Shown in pieces: positions 12,919-21,800 of a stretch of 25,474 nucleotides of DNA. The notes beneath the pieces were generated by a model. That model was given only the letters and a program-made list of their open reading frames with translations. It was not told the origin of the DNA and searched no databases. The DNA is taken from the NCBI GenBank assembly GCA_037440765.1, contig JBBITL010000063.1:1-25474 (forward strand), read 5' to 3'. The translations under genes and the position numbers were made by a program. Each line of letters starts with the position of its first letter. Positions within the stretch are counted from its first letter, which is position 1. Source of the stretch: DTKY01 sp037440765. Lineage in GTDB: Bacteria > Acidobacteriota > Terriglobia > Bryobacterales > Bryobacteraceae.

Positions 12919-13697
12919 CCCTGCCGGCGGGCGCCGGGCGCACCCAGACGGCGCCGAAACTGGAGGTCTCCGGACTGGACTTCTTTTACGGCGCCCAGCA
13001 GGCGCTGTTTGACGTGAGCCTGGCGATTCCCGACAAGCGCGTCACGGCGCTGATCGGGCCGTCCGGCTGCGGGAAGTCCACGTTCCTGCGTACCTTGAAC
13101 CGGATGTATGAAACCGTGCGCCACGCCCGCGCCTCGGGCTCCGTGCTGCTGGACGGCGAGGACGTGCTGGCGATGGATCCGGTGAGGCTCCGCCGCCGTG
13201 TCGGCATGGTGTTTCAGAAGTCCAACCCTTTCCCCAAGTCGATCTTCGACAATGTCGCCTATGGCCTCAGGATCAACGAGAGCCTGAGCCGCTCCCAACT
13301 GAGCGAAGAAGTGGAGCGGAGCCTCCGCCGGGCGGCGCTGTGGGATGAAGTCAAGGACAAACTGCGCGAGCCGGCCTACGCGCTCTCCGGCGGGCAGCAG
13401 CAGCGGCTGTGCATTGCCCGGGCGCTGGCCGTGGACCCCGAAGTGCTCCTGCTCGACGAACCGTGCTCGGCGCTCGACCCCATCGCCACGGCCAAGATCG
13501 AGGACCTCCTGTTCTCCCTGAGCAAGAGCTGCACCATTATCATCGTCACCCACAACATGCAGCAGGCCGCGCGCGTGGCCGAGCACACGGGCTTCTTCCT
13601 GCTGGGACGGCTGATCGAGTTCGACCGGACCCAGGTCATCTTCACCCGGCCCGCCCGCAAGGAGACCGAGGATTACATCACCGGGCGGTTCGGCTAG
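12906..13697 (+). CDS. pstB: Phosphate ABC transporter ATP-binding protein
   Basis: ATPase that powers phosphate import and, in characterised systems, takes part in signalling to PhoR through PhoU. 263 residues. Walker A GPSGCGKST at 51-59; Q-loop Q104 in VGMVFQKSNPFPKSIFDNV, a PstB-specific stretch; ABC signature LSGGQQQ at 160-166; Walker B LLLDEPCSALDP with E185; switch H216 in THNMQQA. The frame stays open far upstream inside pstA, but ATG 12906 has a GGGAGGGG ribosome-binding site and gives the normal length. It overlaps pstA by 13 nt. Confidence 0.97.
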   Translation: MQVVTLPAGAGRTQTAPKLEVSGLDFFYGAQQALFDVSLAIPDKRVTALIGPSGCGKSTFLRTLNRMYETVRHARASGSVLLDGEDVLAMDPVRLRRRVGMVFQKSNPFPKSIFDNVAYGLRINESLSRSQLSEEVERSLRRAALWDEVKDKLREPAYALSGGQQQRLCIARALAVDPEVLLLDEPCSALDPIATAKIEDLLFSLSKSCTIIIVTHNMQQAARVAEHTGFFLLGRLIEFDRTQVIFTRPARKETEDYITGRFG

Positions 13698-13724
13698 ACT
13701 GGTGTAAACCGGAAAAGGGGCTGT

Positions 13725-14387
13725 ATGCGCCACTTCATCGAGGAACTGGACGACTTGCAGGCGGAACTGCTGGCGATGGCGGGCCTGGTCGAACAGGGCG
13801 TCCACGAAGGGGTGCTGTCGGTGACCGGGCGCGACCCGGAGCGGGCCCGGCGTGTGCTCATGAACGAGGCCCGGATCAACCAGATGGAGATCCGGATCGA
13901 CGAGATGGTCACGCGCCTTCTGGCGCTTAACCAGCCCATGGCGCGCGACCTGCGCTTCCTGACCGCCGCCATCAAGATCAACAACGACCTGGAACGCATG
14001 GGGGACCTGGCGGTCAACATAGTCGAGCGAGCGCTGTCTCTGGCCCGCCAGGAGCCGGTGAACCCGGAGATCGACATGCCGCGGATGGGGCGGCTGGTCG
14101 AATCCATGGTCCGGAGCAGCCTGGACGCGTTCGTCAGGCGCGACACTCACCTGGCGCGCACCGTTCTGGCGGCCGACGACGCCGTGGACGATCAGCGGAA
14201 CATCATCTGCAAGGAACTGGTGGCCTTCATGGAGCGCAACCCTGCCACCATCTCCCGGGCGCTGGATCTGTTGCTGGTGGCCCGGAGTCTGGAGCGCATT
14301 GCGGACCACGCAACCAACATCGCCGAGGACGTGCTGTTCCTGGTTCAGGGCATAGACGTCCGGCATCACTCGGAGACGCGGGGCTAG
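13725..14387 (+). CDS. phoU: Phosphate signalling regulator PhoU
   Basis: Cytoplasmic negative regulator that links PstB to PhoR, keeping PhoR inactive when phosphate is abundant. 220 residues, the usual length, made of two tandem three-helix PhoU repeats. The metal-binding ExxxD motif occurs in each repeat exactly 100 residues apart: E90/D94 in NNDLERMGDLAVNI and E190/D194 in ARSLERIADHATNI. An AAAGGGG ribosome-binding site precedes ATG. It starts 27 nt after pstB, and phoR follows after 1 nt. Confidence 0.96.
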   Translation: MRHFIEELDDLQAELLAMAGLVEQGVHEGVLSVTGRDPERARRVLMNEARINQMEIRIDEMVTRLLALNQPMARDLRFLTAAIKINNDLERMGDLAVNIVERALSLARQEPVNPEIDMPRMGRLVESMVRSSLDAFVRRDTHLARTVLAADDAVDDQRNIICKELVAFMERNPATISRALDLLLVARSLERIADHATNIAEDVLFLVQGIDVRHHSETRG

Positions 14388-14388
14388 C

Positions 14389-16146
14389 ATGGCGCTGGGC
14401 AGTCCTATGTTCCGCAAGTTGCTTCTCACGGCCCTGCTGCTGATCATGGTCACGGTTGTGATGCTGGACCTCCTCCTCTCCCGCTACACCGTGAGCCGGG
14501 AGCGAAGCAGGACCCAGAGCCACCTCGCCACGGAAGCCGCGATCCTGGCTGGGGAGGCCGAGGCGCTGACCGTGGGGGGGCTCGCAGCCTGGACCCGCAC
14601 CGCGGCTCAGCGGGCCGAGTGCCGGGTGACCTTCATCGATCCCGGCGGAGTCGTGCTGGCGGACTCCGAGGCAGACGCCGCCGCAATGGACAACCACGCC
14701 GACCGTCCCGAAGTCGCCGAAGCGTTAAAGGGAAGACGGGGCGAGTCGATCCGCCGCAGTGAGTCTGTGGGCCGGGAGCTTGTGTACGTAGCTGTGCCGG
14801 TGACTGTGGAGGGGCGGGGAGGTTACGTTCTCCGCCTGGCCGTTCCGCTGCACCAGGTGAACACGGCCGTGGCCGAGGTGCGGCGGCGCCTGGCGGAAGC
14901 TTCGCTGGTGGCGGGGCTCCTGGCGCTGGGGATCGCCTATCTCTGGTCCAGAATGCTTACCAACCGCATCGCGCGCGTGAAGGACTTCGCCGAGCGGCTG
15001 GCCCAGGCGCAATTCGCCGGCACGCTGCCGCCCGGCCCGGACGACGAACTGGGCCAGCTTGCGCGCAGCCTCAACAGCACGGCGCAACAACTCCGCGACG
15101 TGATGGAGAGCCTGCGGCTGGAGTCCGCCCGCAGGGAGGCTATCCTGGCGGGGATGGTGGAGGGCGTGCTGGCGGTAGACCACGAACTGACGGTCACCTT
15201 CTGCAACCAGGCCTTCGCTCGCGCGGTCGGAGCGCGCTATCCGGTGCCGGAGCGGCTCCCCGTGCTGGAGCTGATGCGCGATCCCTCGTTTCTGGAATTG
15301 CTCTCGCGGATACTGGTATCGGGGGAGCCACGGCAGCAGCGTCTTCAACTCGCGGCCGCCGAGGGACACTCCTTCAGGGTACAGGCGTCGCCGCTGGACC
15401 TGAAGTCAGGCCGCGGCGCCATCGCCATCCTGCACGACGTGACGGATCTGGAGCGGCTGGAGCGGGTGCGCCGCGATTTCGTGGCCAACGTCTCCCACGA
15501 GCTGCGGACCCCGCTGGCCGCGATCCAGGGCTACGCGGAGACTCTTCTCAACGGCGCCCTGGAGGACAGCGACAACAACCGCAAGTTCCTGGAGATCATC
15601 AAGGCCCATGCCGTGCGGCTCAACCAGATCTCCTCGGACCTGCTGGCGCTCTCCCAGATAGAGTCAGACCTCTCCGTTCCGCCACTTGAGAGAGTCCGGC
15701 TCAGAGAGGTGATCGATGCTGCTGTCCGCAGCGTGGAGGCCGAGGCCGGGCTGAGGGGGGTGGCCGTCCACCACCGCGGGGAAGCCGTGGACGGCACGGT
15801 CCTGGCGAGCATTGTCGGGCTCGAGCAGGTGCTGGTGAACCTCCTCGATAACGCTGTCAAGTTCAACCGGCCCGGCGGCGAGGTCTGGATCGAAACCGGG
15901 ACTGAGGAAGACGGCACAACGCGGATCGTGGTTGCCGACAACGGAATCGGCATCCCCTCCGAAGACCTGCCGCGTATCTTCGAGCGGTTCTATCGAGTGG
16001 ACAAGGCCCGCTCCCGCGCCGTGGGAGGCACCGGCCTGGGGCTTTCGATCGTGAAGCACGCGATCGAGCGCATGAATGGCAGGATCACGGTGGAGAGTCA
16101 GCTTGGCCGTGGTTCGCGGTTCACCGTCCTTCTGCCCGCCGGGTGA
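14389..16146 (+). CDS. phoR: Phosphate-regulon sensor histidine kinase
   Basis: Inner-membrane sensor kinase of 585 residues. TM1 about 8-30; extracytoplasmic domain about 31-168; TM2 about 170-188; HAMP about 189-242; PAS about 245-355; dimerisation/phospho-acceptor domain with H370 in FVANVSHELRTPL; and an ATPase domain with N484/N488 (VNLLDNAVKF), DNGIGI (517-522) and GGTGLGLSIVK (546-556). Location directly after phoU identifies it as PhoR. It has a periplasmic domain of about 140 residues, unlike E. coli PhoR, so it may also sense an external signal directly, as in Gram-positive PhoR/WalK-type kinases. Partner is probably PhoB at 3745. ATG 14407 (MFRKLLL) is an alternative start. Confidence 0.92.
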   Translation: MALGSPMFRKLLLTALLLIMVTVVMLDLLLSRYTVSRERSRTQSHLATEAAILAGEAEALTVGGLAAWTRTAAQRAECRVTFIDPGGVVLADSEADAAAMDNHADRPEVAEALKGRRGESIRRSESVGRELVYVAVPVTVEGRGGYVLRLAVPLHQVNTAVAEVRRRLAEASLVAGLLALGIAYLWSRMLTNRIARVKDFAERLAQAQFAGTLPPGPDDELGQLARSLNSTAQQLRDVMESLRLESARREAILAGMVEGVLAVDHELTVTFCNQAFARAVGARYPVPERLPVLELMRDPSFLELLSRILVSGEPRQQRLQLAAAEGHSFRVQASPLDLKSGRGAIAILHDVTDLERLERVRRDFVANVSHELRTPLAAIQGYAETLLNGALEDSDNNRKFLEIIKAHAVRLNQISSDLLALSQIESDLSVPPLERVRLREVIDAAVRSVEAEAGLRGVAVHHRGEAVDGTVLASIVGLEQVLVNLLDNAVKFNRPGGEVWIETGTEEDGTTRIVVADNGIGIPSEDLPRIFERFYRVDKARSRAVGGTGLGLSIVKHAIERMNGRITVESQLGRGSRFTVLLPAG

Positions 16147-16170
16147 GACCGGCCGGCGGACCAGGCCAGC

Positions 16171-18072
16171 TCAATCGCGCGCTGCCTCTGCCGTCAGGGC
16201 CCTGGCCGAGGCGGCGCTGAGCGCGTGCTGCAAAGTGAGGAAGGCGTTCAGCACGTCGCGGGTGAGATCCCTGGCGGGCCGGTCCCCGGATTCGAACAGC
16301 GCCTCCAGGCGTTCGTTCAGCAGGCGTGAAAGCCGGAAGATTTCTTCGGCCTCTTCCGCGGCAGTCCGGGCGGTGCTGTATCCCGTTTCCGCTGCTGGAA
16401 CGAACCCGGGGCCGGAGGCGGCGGCCAGCGGGGGCTTGATCGACTGCCAGGCGTCTTCGAGCTTAGCCTGGAGGTCCCTCAGGTGGTCGTACATCATCAC
16501 CTCCAGCAGCCTGCGCGCGCGGGTGGAGGAGGGCTCGCCGCGCGACAGGAAGGCGCCCGCAAGCCGCCTCAGAGCCTGCGCTTCGAATATCAGATCCTGG
16601 CCCCGGGACAGCGCATTGCCGGCAAACCTGTCGAGCGCGGCCTCATCCCGGGAGAAGTAGTCGTACAGGGGCGCCAGCGTGTCCTTCCGGGGCCTTGCAG
16701 AAGCCGGCCGGGCGCGGCTCACCCTCAACGTGTTGTGCCCCAGACTGCCCACGGCTTCCTCAACGGACTTGATGTCCACGACGGCCGCCGTTCCCGCCAG
16801 CGCGGCCAGGACCTGCTGCTTGCGCGGCGCATCGACGACGACGCCCCTCACCTCCAGCCCGCCGCCGGGCTGCCGGACGACTTCAACCGCCTCGCCCAGG
16901 CACGCGCCGATCCGGTGCAGGGCGTAGTGGATCTCGATCTCGGCCAGAGCCGCGTCCACGACGGCGGGCGGGGCGGGCGGGATCCTGGATTCAGGCGGCT
17001 CCGGGTGCAGCGGCAGAGGCGGAGGCCAGGCGGCCCTGACCGCGGGCGGCGGCTCATAGACTGCGGGCCGGGGAGCCTGCACCGGTTCGGGGATGATCCA
17101 CAGTTCCAGCGTCCTTGAAGTGCTCTCGTAACGGATGCGCTGCAATCGTGGCAGAGAGGTGCGCGGCTCCACTTCCAGGATGAACCCCACTGCCACCGCA
17201 CCGGAGCGCTTCCAGGCAGACAGGCGCACGAACTGATCCCCGGCGGCCGAGCGGGCAGTCTCGACCTGGAGGGATTCATCCTCGCCGGCGGCTGCCAGCG
17301 CCAGCCCCGAGGAGAGAGTCACAGGACGCCACGGCCGGTTCTCCAGCCAGGTCATCAGGCTTGCTTCGAGGGCTTCCAGGGTTAGCCCTTCACGAAGCAG
17401 AAGATCCGGCCAGCGGATGTGAGCCTCCTCTCGCCGCAGCCTGACCACGGCGTCGTGGCGGGCAGGGTTGTAGACAAAGCTGCGGTCCGAGCTGGGGCGC
17501 CACAGCGCGTGGCACAGCGCGCCGCCGCTGCGGCTGAGCCGGGAGGCGAACTTGTCCTGGCCCGGATCGCTCCACACTTCCAGCCGGCTTTCGATGCTGA
17601 TCTCTCGCGGCTCCAGTTGGCGCGCAAGCACCCGGAACTCCTGCTGAACCGCTCCCTGCATCAGCGCAGCCTCCGCCCGTTCCGCCTGCCGCATGAGCTG
17701 TCCGGCAACCGGAACCGGCGCGGCCGCCGGCCTGCGCGATACCCACAACCCGCCGGCGATCAACACCAGGCATGCGGCAACCCACCCCAGGCGGCGGCCC
17801 CAGGCCGGGCGCGCCCTGCCGGCAGGCGTGCCCGGAAAACTGGCCTGCTCAAGAAAACGGAGCCGCGCGCTGACAGTCCTCTGAGCCCCGGGGAAGGTGT
17901 CTTCCTTGACCGCGCGGGTCACGTCGAGTATCTGCTCTTCAATCCGGCTCAGGCGCAGGCGGCACTTCCAGCACACCGCCAGGTGGCTCCGCACCAGCGC
18001 GCGCCGGTAGAACGGCGTCTCCCCGTCGAGCCAGGCGATCAGGCTCTCGTCACTGGAGTGGCTTTGGAACAA
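16171..18072 (-). CDS. Large transmembrane anti-sigma-factor-like protein with extracytoplasmic domains
   Basis: A 633-residue protein. The cytoplasmic N-terminus has a zinc-finger anti-sigma motif, H30-x3-C34-x2-C37 (SHLAVCWKC). A single membrane segment lies at about 95-112 (GWVAACLVLIAGGLWV). A long outer part follows: a mixed alpha/beta region about 120-330, a Pro-rich linker about 330-375, a compact BON-like unit about 375-450 (EVVRQPGGGLEVRGVVVDAP) and a helical C-terminal region about 480-633. Translation probably begins at TTG 18072 within the sigma gene (23-nt overlap), with GGAG a few nt upstream. It probably holds the sigma factor encoded just upstream at the membrane until a signal arrives; that signal is unknown. 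Canonical anti-sigma proteins are about 200-300 residues, so this one is unusually large. Confidence 0.8.
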   Translation of the reverse strand: MFQSHSSDESLIAWLDGETPFYRRALVRSHLAVCWKCRLRLSRIEEQILDVTRAVKEDTFPGAQRTVSARLRFLEQASFPGTPAGRARPAWGRRLGWVAACLVLIAGGLWVSRRPAAAPVPVAGQLMRQAERAEAALMQGAVQQEFRVLARQLEPREISIESRLEVWSDPGQDKFASRLSRSGGALCHALWRPSSDRSFVYNPARHDAVVRLRREEAHIRWPDLLLREGLTLEALEASLMTWLENRPWRPVTLSSGLALAAAGEDESLQVETARSAAGDQFVRLSAWKRSGAVAVGFILEVEPRTSLPRLQRIRYESTSRTLELWIIPEPVQAPRPAVYEPPPAVRAAWPPPLPLHPEPPESRIPPAPPAVVDAALAEIEIHYALHRIGACLGEAVEVVRQPGGGLEVRGVVVDAPRKQQVLAALAGTAAVVDIKSVEEAVGSLGHNTLRVSRARPASARPRKDTLAPLYDYFSRDEAALDRFAGNALSRGQDLIFEAQALRRLAGAFLSRGEPSSTRARRLLEVMMYDHLRDLQAKLEDAWQSIKPPLAAASGPGFVPAAETGYSTARTAAEEAEEIFRLSRLLNERLEALFESGDRPARDLTRDVLNAFLTLQHALSAASARALTAEAARD

Positions 18073-18646
18073 TGTCTCCGTCCTGGTCCCGGCGCGGCCG
18101 GTCCTGATGCCCGCCCGCCGAGGCCTGCCGCATCTTTCGAATGCCGCGCGCCAGCAGCGTTTTCACGGAATTGGCGCTGATTCCCAGAGCCGCCGCAATC
18201 TGCCTGTACCGCAGCCCCTCTATTCGCAGAAGCAGCACCTCCTCCTCCCGCGCGCTGAGAAGGCGGAGAAGGCGCGAGAGGCGGTCGCCTTCCCATCCAG
18301 CCGGAGCGGCGGCGCCCCGATTGTCGGCCACTTCGCCGATCTCCGAAAGGAACTGAAGCGGCCCCCCGCAGCGGCTCTGCTTCCTTTGCAGATCCACCAG
18401 TCTTCTGCGCACCACGCACAGCGTCCAGGCCCTCGGGTCTTGCACACGTTTGCCCTCGACCAGAGCCCGGTAGAGCTCGGCAAATGCCTCCTGGACGAGG
18501 TCCTCGCCCGTCTCCAGGCTGCCTGAGGCTCTCCAGGCGTACCGGAGCAAAGGGGCGTACCAATCTCCGAACAGGGCGCTCACAGCGTCCCTCGGCGAAT
18601 CCTGACCGGCGCCCCCGCCGGGCTCGCCAGCTTTGCGAAGGAACAT
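18050..18646 (-). CDS. ECF-type RNA polymerase sigma factor
   Basis: A 198-residue sigma-70-family protein with region 2 (ALFGDWYAPLLRYAWRASGS through GEDLVQEAFAELYRAL and DPRAWTLCVVRRRLVDLQRK) and region 4 (LSAREEEVLLLRIEGLRYRQ, then ALGISANSVKTLLARGIRKM, a helix-turn-helix). There is no region 1.1 or 3, so it belongs to the extracytoplasmic-function group. ATG 18646 is used; the frame opens at TTG 18655, and the GAGGAGG immediately before ATG is closely spaced, so the exact start is uncertain. The anti-sigma gene overlaps its 3' end. Its regulon probably includes its own operon and possibly the divergent receptor at 18813 (inference). Confidence 0.9.
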   Translation of the reverse strand: MFLRKAGEPGGGAGQDSPRDAVSALFGDWYAPLLRYAWRASGSLETGEDLVQEAFAELYRALVEGKRVQDPRAWTLCVVRRRLVDLQRKQSRCGGPLQFLSEIGEVADNRGAAAPAGWEGDRLSRLLRLLSAREEEVLLLRIEGLRYRQIAAALGISANSVKTLLARGIRKMRQASAGGHQDRPRRDQDGDIVPKPLQ

Positions 18647-18812
18647 CCTCCTCAATCATATGTCGTCCGCCGGCGGCTGTTGATGACAGCCAGCGGGCGA
18701 AAAGTTTCAGCCGCCCATGTCACCCGAACGGGACCAGGGCAACGACATACGACCAGGTGGGAGTTTGCGCCAACCGCTACCACGCCCCCACCCCAAGAAT
18801 GGAGGGTTAAGC
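18647..18812. promoter_or_regulatory. Divergent control region between the sigma factor and the Oar-like receptor
   Basis: This 166-bp gap must hold promoters for both divergent genes. It contains a small inverted repeat, GGCTGT (18675-18680) and ACAGCC (18686-18691), with a 5-nt loop, and a GGAGGG ribosome-binding site (18801-18806) for the receptor. A GAAC at about 18727 followed by an ATACG-like element could be an ECF-type promoter, but the match is weak. No Pho-type array is present. Confidence 0.4.
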
Positions 18813-21800
18813 ATGAGATCCCGAGTAAGCCTTGCCTTACTCTTCTGCCTGCTGGCTTCGATGAGCCAACTCGCCGCTCAGGAAAGCCGGGGCACGATCG
18901 CTGGCAGTGTCCTGGACCCCAGCGGCGCCGTCGTGCCAGGCGCCCAGGTCGTGGTGGTGAACACGGCGATGGGGACCAGGGTCGTACTCAGGACCAACAC
19001 GGAAGGCAGGTACGCAGCACCCCTGCTCATACCGGGCCTGTACACCGTGGAGGTGGAGGCGCCCGGCTTCAAGAAGGCGGTGCGCGAGAACCTCGAAGTG
19101 CGCGTCGCCGACCGGCTGGACATCAGCTTCTCCCTGGAGATCGGCGCGGCGGGGGAGGCTGTGACCGTCACCGCCGAGGCCCCGCTGCTCAACAGTGAGA
19201 GCGCGTCGCTCGGAACCGTGGTGGACTCCCGGCGTCTGGCGAGTCTGCCGGTCTCCTACGGCAATCCGTTCCTGCTGATCGGCCTGACCGCCGGCGTGAC
19301 TTTCAACGGCAGTGCGCGGCTGGACCGCCCCTTCGAGCCGACCCACATCGTCAACTTCTCTATGGGCGGAACCCGCGGCAATCTGAACGACATCACCATC
19401 GATGGGGCGCCCACAACGGCCACGGCTGGCAGCAACGAGGTGACAGCGTCCTACGTCCCGCCCACCGACGTGGTGCAGGAATTCAAGGTCCAGACGGCTA
19501 CATTCGACGCCCAGTTCGGCCAGACGCAGGGCGGCGTGACCAACATCAGCATCAAGTCGGGAACCAACGAGTTCCGCGGAACGGCTGGCTATTCCATCTA
19601 TCGTCCAAGCCTGTTGGCCAACGACTTCTTCAACAACAAGGCCGGCCTGCCTGTGCCAAATTTCCGGTTCGACCGGTGGGGCGGCTCCCTGGGCGGCCCG
19701 GTTCGCATCCCGAAGGTTTACGACGGGCGCAACAGGACCTTCTTCATGTGGGGCTACGAGGGACTTCACGATGCGCGCCCGCGCCACGATGACACCACCA
19801 ACACCGTCCCCACGCCGGCCATGCACACGGGCGACTTCTCGGCCCTCCTGCTGAATGGCGGAGCGGCCTACACCATCTACGACCCGGCCACGCGCGTCAG
19901 GGATGGCGCCCGGTTCCGGCAGACTCCGTTCCCCGGCAATATAGTCCCCCCCGGCCGGATCTCGGCGGTGGGCGCGGCGTTGATCTCCTACTACCCCAAG
20001 GTCGAGAAGACCCCCGGCGATCCGCTCGGACTGAACAACTACCGTGACGCCAGCCTGCCGGAGAAGACCAAGTACTACAACTACACCATCCGCGGGGACC
20101 AGAACGTGAGTGACAAGCAGCGGTTCTTCCTCCGCTACAGCACGTACATCCGGAACAGCACCTACAACAACTACTTCGACAACGCGTTCATGGGCATCCG
20201 CTTCTGGTTCAAGTCGTACACCGCCATGCTGGATCATGTGTACACGCTGTCGCCGACCATGGTGCTGAACACCCGCTACAGCTTCAACCGCTTCATCCGC
20301 GGCCAGGACAGCCCCGAGTCGGCCGTGGGATTCGACATCACCAAGCTCGGCTTCTCCTCGCAGTACGCCAGCCAGGTCCCCAAGGACATCATGCGGTTCC
20401 CGCGCATCACCTACGCCAGCACCAGCTACATCGCCAACGCCATTGGCGGTCATAACCGGCCGATAAACAACCACACGGTATCCGCCACGCTGTCCAAGGT
20501 GGCAGGAAAACACTCCATCCGCACCGGCTTTGAGTTCCGCGCCTACCAGGAAATCGACGGGTTCTTCGGCAACAACCAGACCGGGGCCTTCGTTTTCGGT
20601 TCCACCTGGACGCGCGGGCCGCTGGATAACTCGGCGACCTCCCCGAGCGGGTACGGGCAGTCGATCGCGGCCCTGTTGCTGGGTCTGCCCGACTCAGGGC
20701 AAATCGTCAGGGCATCGAACTACGCTGAGCAGTCGGACTCCTGGGGCTTCTTCGTTCAGGACGACTGGAAGGTCACCCGCGAACTGACCTTTAACATGGG
20801 ATTGCGCTACGAGTTCGAGACCCCCATGCGCGAGCGGTACCACCGCAGCACCTTGAGCTTCGACCCGCTCTACGAGCAGCCCATCTCGGCGGCGGCGAAG
20901 GCCGCCTATGCGACTCTTCAGCCCGCTTACTCGGGCGGATTTCCGGAGCTTCCGGTGGACGCCTTCGCCCTGAGGGGCGGCATGACCTTCGCCGGCGTGG
21001 ACGGCAACCCAGGCGGTCTGTACAAGACCCCGAAGAACGTCTTCATGCCGCGCGTCGGGCTGGCCTACCAACTGGGCAGCAAGACCGTCATCCGGAGCGG
21101 CTTCGGCATGTTCGGGGGCTTCCTCGGCCAGCGCCGCGGCGACGTGCTCCAGAACGGCTTCACCCAGAACACCAACATGGTTCTGACGGTCGACAACGGC
21201 CTGACCTGGGCCACCACCATAGCCAACCCGTTTCACAACGGAGTCGCCGAGCCCAGGGGCAACGCCGACCGTTACCAGACGTTCCTGGGGCAGGGCTTCT
21301 CGTTCTTCAATCAGAATCCGAAGGTGCCGATGACGTTGCGATGGGAGATTGGCATCCAGCGCGAGATAGCGGGCTTCGCTGTCGAGACCAACTACGTGGG
21401 GAGCAAGACCAACCGCATGGAGGTCACCCGCAACATCAACGGCCTGCCGCGGCAGTTCGTGAGCACCCAGAGGCTTCGTGACGACGCCTGGAACAACTAC
21501 CTGACCGCCACCGTCTCCAACCCCATGGTGGGCCTTGTTCCCGGCAACACCCAGGCCATTTACACCGGCACCACCACCAACCGGGGGGTGTTGCTGTCGC
21601 CCTATCGCGCTTTCGGCTCCAGCGCCATCAATACCACGGAGAACATTGGCTACTCCTGGTACCACGGTCTTCAGATGAGCGGGCAGCGGCGTTTCACCAG
21701 GGGCTACACCATCTCGGGCAGCTACACCTTCGCGAAGTGGCGGCAGGCCGTCAACCTGCTGAACGCCAGCGACCCGATGCCGATTCGCGAGATCTCGGAC

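Noticed and set aside
12786..14453. 555-codon minus-strand frame opposite pstB and phoU
   Set aside because: Antisense to clearly conserved proteins, low complexity and no recognisable domain.
16147..16170. Short CG-rich palindrome between convergent phoR and the anti-sigma gene as a bidirectional terminator
   Set aside because: The CCGGCCGG core is too short and has no loop or T-run; the 24-bp gap is too small to judge.
18719..18723. GTCAC upstream of the Oar-like receptor as a possible Pho box
   Set aside because: No matching unit lies 11 bp to either side, so it lacks the phasing that defines the other arrays.
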